Origin: Methyloceanibacter sp.
Lineage (GTDB): Bacteria; Pseudomonadota; Alphaproteobacteria; Rhizobiales; Methyloligellaceae
Direction: 5' to 3'
Assembly (NCBI GenBank): GCA_016649675.1
Contig: JAENXG010000094.1
Coordinates: 1-8,635 of the forward strand
DNA length: 8,635 nt
This document shows positions 6,814 to 8,635 of this stretch, in pieces. Position numbers and translations under genes: made by a program. The notes below the pieces were generated by a model that saw only the letters and a list, made by a program, of their open reading frames with translations, did no database searches and was not told where the DNA came from. Position 1 is the stretch's first letter; every line of letters starts with the position of its first letter.

Positions 6814-7066
6814 TGATCCATCACCGGCAAGTTCGCGGGCAACTTGGGGAAAGTCCATCTCAAGCAGCGCCCCCTCGGGTCCTGACCGCCACGCTGAACG
6901 ATCCCACGGCCGTTTTGCGTCGCGTTCGAAACGACAACGAGTTGGACTGCCGGCATTCGGCGATCGGAGCCCGCGCCTTCGGCAGCTTAGGCATTGGCGC
7001 GCATGAGGCGCGCGGCGCCTTACGTCGCGAAATCAGGACGCGGCTTGAGCGACCTGCGCGTCCCGG

Positions 7067-7080
7067 TTGACGTGAATCAA
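7067..7080 (+). promoter_or_regulatory. FNR/FixK-type binding site (anaerobox)
   Basis: TTGAC-GTGA-ATCAA matches the FNR/FixK consensus TTGAT-N4-ATCAA at 9 of 10 defined positions and the rhizobial form TTGAY-N4-RTCAA at all ten. Its centre (between 7073 and 7074) is exactly 41.5 bases upstream of the start predicted from the -10 element at 7103-7108, the standard class II activator position. This predicts activation of the 88-residue gene and ndvB by an oxygen-responsive CRP/FNR-family protein. The regulator is not in the window. Confidence 0.6.
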
Positions 7081-7099
7081 AGCCGCCGATCCTCCACAA

Positions 7100-7115
7100 T
7101 GCTATATAAACTGTG
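7100..7115 (+). promoter_or_regulatory. Extended -10 promoter element and predicted transcription start
   Basis: TGCTATATA (7100-7108) gives an extended TGn motif and a -10 hexamer TATATA at 7103-7108. The spacer from the FNR-type box is 22 bases, as in class II FNR promoters, and no good -35 hexamer is present, again as expected for such promoters. The start should fall near 7115, giving a leader of about 73 bases. An alternative -10 TATAAA at 7105-7110 would move the start by two bases. Confidence 0.45.
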
Positions 7116-7187
7116 ATCTGCGCTTCCGCTTGTTCGACGCAGAGCGATGTCCGCCTTTCCTTGCAGGCCAGTTCGCGGGGACGCATC

Positions 7188-7454
7188 ATGATCACTTTTA
7201 ACGTTGTCAAAGAGCAGCACGGCTGGGCCATCCGGATGGGTGAGCGCATGACGATGCCCTTCTGGTCGAGGGACTTGGCGGTCCGCGAGGCGAACTGCCT
7301 GGCCGACGCCATCCGTTGCCACGGCGAGTGCACGGAAGTGATGGTCGAAGGCGCCGAGCCGAACGAGCCGGCCAGAGGGATCACCGGATCGAACTTGGTC
7401 GCGACTCTGCGGGGGCCCCTGGGGCGGCTGCGCAGTGACATGAGCGACGTCTAG
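7188..7454 (+). CDS. Small hypothetical protein, DUF2188-like
   Basis: 88 residues with no signal peptide or membrane segment. Residues 1-55 alternate strand and helix: TFNVVKEQHGWAIRMGE, then PFWSRDLAVREANCLADAIR, then TEVMVEG. This resembles the small DUF2188-type fold (strand, GW-containing strand, helix of Ala/Arg, closing strand). The match is by pattern only. The tail (58-88) is polar and probably disordered. The start is ATG 7188-7190 with GCGGGGA 7-8 bases upstream. A GTG in the same frame at 7113 would lie before the predicted transcription start, so it is unlikely. The gene is first in a probable two-gene unit, with ndvB starting 24 bases after its stop, and is likely controlled by the FNR/FixK-type promoter. 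Function unknown. Confidence 0.75.
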   Translation: MITFNVVKEQHGWAIRMGERMTMPFWSRDLAVREANCLADAIRCHGECTEVMVEGAEPNEPARGITGSNLVATLRGPLGRLRSDMSDV

Positions 7455-7462
7455 GCCCACTG

Positions 7463-7468
7463 AAGGGG
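7463..7468 (+). promoter_or_regulatory. Ribosome binding site of the glucan synthase gene
   Basis: AAGGGG lies 10 bases before the ATG at 7479, in the 24-base gap after the stop of the 88-residue gene. Together with the start-proximal family match it supports this start. Confidence 0.5.
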
Positions 7469-7478
7469 CCGCAAGACC

Positions 7479-8635
7479 ATGCTTCTCGAGACGGATGCTT
7501 TCGCGCGCTGGCGCAGATCTCGCCAGAGTGCGGAAGTGATTCCGCCGGTCAGCCGCCTGCTCGGGGGCGCCCGGCGGAGCCCGCTATGGGACGACGGCGC
7601 CCCCATCCAGGCTGAGCTCTTTAGCGTCGAGCGTCTGGAAGAACACGCACGCAGCCTCGCCGCCGCGCAGACGGTGACGCCCGGCGAGGTGAAGGGCGCC
7701 TCGCTGGCCAAGAGGCTCGCCGACAACGAGACTGTGCTGCTCGCGGCCTATCGCGATGTCGCCGAGGCCATCGGCGCAGGCGCGGCCATCACCCCCGCGG
7801 CCGAGTGGCTGATCGACAACTTCTATGTGGTCGAGAAGCAGATCCGCGAGGTCCGAGCCGATCTGCCGCCCGGCTACTATCGCCAGCTGCCTAAGCTCGC
7901 CGGCGGGCCATTAGCGGGCTACCCGCGCGTGTTTGGCGTGGCCTGGGCGTTCGTCGCTCACACGGACAGCCTGTTCGACCCGGACGTCCTGTGCCGCTAC
8001 CTGCGCGCCTATCAGGAGGTCCAGCCGCTCACCATCGGCGAGCTGTGGGCCGTCGCCATTACACTGCGGATCGTCCTGGTCGAGAACCTCAGGCGGATCG
8101 CCAAGCGGGTCACGGACAGCCACGCGGGGCGTCGCGCGGCCGATGAGCTGGCCGATCGGTTGCTGGGCGCCGGGGGCCGCGCGCCCGAACCGCCTAAGGC
8201 CGTGCTTCCGCCGCGTTCTCAGACGAGCTTTCCCGACGCCTTCCTCGTGCAGCTGATCCATCGGCTGCGCGATCAGGATCCCAGTATCGCCCCGGCGTTG
8301 GAGTGGCTCGACAATCAGTTGGCCAGGCAGGGAACGACCGCCGACGCCGTTGTCCGCGACGAGCACCAGAGGCAGGTCGTCGGCAGCATCACGGTGCGCA
8401 ACATCATCACCAGCATGCGCTTCATCTCCGACGTCGATTGGACGGAGTTGTTCGAGCGCATCAGCCTGGTCGATGAGGTGTTCAAGGCGGGAAGCCGCTT
8501 TCAGGAGATGGACTTCCCGACGCGCAATCTCTATCGCAGCGCCGTCGAACACCTCGCCCGCGGCTGTGAACTTACCGAACTGGAGGTGGCCCGCGCGGCC
8601 GTGGAGACGGCGAGGCGCGCGCTCGGGGCGAACGC
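7479..8635 (+). CDS. ndvB: Cyclic beta-1,2-glucan synthase, N-terminal 385 codons (cut by window edge)
   Basis: NdvB/Cgs enzymes are very large inner-membrane proteins (about 2800 residues). They polymerise UDP-glucose through a GT84 domain, set the chain length with a C-terminal GH94 phosphorylase domain and cyclise the product. The glucan goes to the periplasm, where it serves osmotic adaptation and host interaction. Only the leading soluble region is here. It carries family-typical blocks: AELFSVERLEEHA (45-57), EWLIDNFYVVEKQIRE (109-124), PPGYYRQLPKL (130-140), GPLAGYPRVFG (143-153), AWAFVAHTDS (155-164), RAYQEVQPLTIGELWA (176-191), LRIVLVENLRR (196-206), then SITVRNIITSMRFISDVDW (303-321) and FQEMDFPTRNLYRSAVE (341-357). 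No membrane segment or catalytic motif has been reached by residue 385. The frame is open to the end. GC content is markedly higher than in the leftward cluster. Some relatives are annotated loosely as glucoamylase or GH94 proteins. Confidence 0.93.
   Translation, partial: MLLETDAFARWRRSRQSAEVIPPVSRLLGGARRSPLWDDGAPIQAELFSVERLEEHARSLAAAQTVTPGEVKGASLAKRLADNETVLLAAYRDVAEAIGAGAAITPAAEWLIDNFYVVEKQIREVRADLPPGYYRQLPKLAGGPLAGYPRVFGVAWAFVAHTDSLFDPDVLCRYLRAYQEVQPLTIGELWAVAITLRIVLVENLRRIAKRVTDSHAGRRAADELADRLLGAGGRAPEPPKAVLPPRSQTSFPDAFLVQLIHRLRDQDPSIAPALEWLDNQLARQGTTADAVVRDEHQRQVVGSITVRNIITSMRFISDVDWTELFERISLVDEVFKAGSRFQEMDFPTRNLYRSAVEHLARGCELTELEVARAAVETARRALGAN

Larger units (their letters stand above)
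6474..7187. other. Divergent intergenic region of 714 bases
   Basis: Lies between the leftward DUF883-like gene and the rightward 88-residue gene. Open frames exist on both strands (for example plus 6795-7070 and minus 6860-7441), but they start at GTG or TTG without ribosome sites, run across the palindromes and promoter, and resemble no family I know. What can be supported is an inverted-repeat element at 6742-6813, a TTGCG-N5-CGCAA palindrome at 6545-6559, a GC-rich stem-loop at 7006-7020 and the FNR/FixK-type promoter at 7067-7115. A leftward promoter for the DUF883-like gene must also lie here, but I see no convincing -35/-10 pair. Confidence 0.6.

Noticed and set aside
6795..7070. 91-codon plus-strand frame between the palindrome and the FNR-type box
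   Set aside because: It starts at TTG or GTG inside the inverted repeat, has no Shine-Dalgarno and no family resemblance. It could be a decayed gene, but nothing supports it.
6860..7441. 193-codon open frame on the minus strand
   Set aside because: It crosses the FNR-type promoter and the 88-residue gene, has no ribosome site and contains low-complexity Arg/Ser-rich sequence typical of a shadow frame.
7911..8552. 213-codon minus-strand frame
   Set aside because: Antisense to the clearly identified glucan synthase coding sequence.
1..8635. CRISPR arrays, tRNA or rRNA genes, transposase genes, phage attachment sites
   Set aside because: No regularly spaced repeats, cloverleaf sequences, rRNA motifs or transposase motifs were seen on either strand.

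Overview
The window looks like chromosomal DNA from a GC-rich proteobacterium. An alphaproteobacterium of the Hyphomicrobiales type is the best guess. The reasons are a cyclic beta-1,2-glucan synthase gene, an FNR/FixK-type palindrome, and a clustered set of phosphoketolase, acetate kinase, beta-CASP hydrolase and LOG-family genes. The assignment is inference, since no rRNA or other phylogenetic marker is present.

The left two thirds (1-6473) are transcribed leftward. In order of transcription they hold: a DUF883/YqjD-like membrane-anchored small protein (6473-6228); a frameshifted N-terminal relic of phosphoenolpyruvate synthase (about 6220-6051); a LOG/TIGR00730-family nucleotide phosphoribohydrolase (6008-5031); an MBL-fold beta-CASP RNA hydrolase starting at TTG (4956-3568); a full-length phosphoketolase (3473-1101); an overlooked 49-codon open stretch (1100-951); and acetate kinase (954 leftward, cut by the window edge). 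The gaps between the four main genes are 74, 94 and 147 bases. No convincing terminator is visible, so co-transcription is plausible. Phosphoketolase makes acetyl phosphate from xylulose 5-phosphate or fructose 6-phosphate, and acetate kinase turns acetyl phosphate into acetate and ATP. The RNase and LOG genes could in principle feed ribose 5-phosphate from RNA into the same route; this is a hypothesis.

The middle (6474-7187) is a 714-base divergent intergenic region. It contains a nested inverted repeat (6742-6813), two smaller palindromes, and a class II FNR/FixK-type promoter whose box centre lies exactly 41.5 bases before the predicted transcription start (box 7067-7080, extended -10 at 7103-7108).

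The right third (7188-8635) is transcribed rightward and is clearly richer in GC than the left cluster. It holds a small alpha/beta-type protein of 88 residues, followed 24 bases later by the first 385 codons of a cyclic beta-1,2-glucan synthase (NdvB/Cgs), cut by the window edge.
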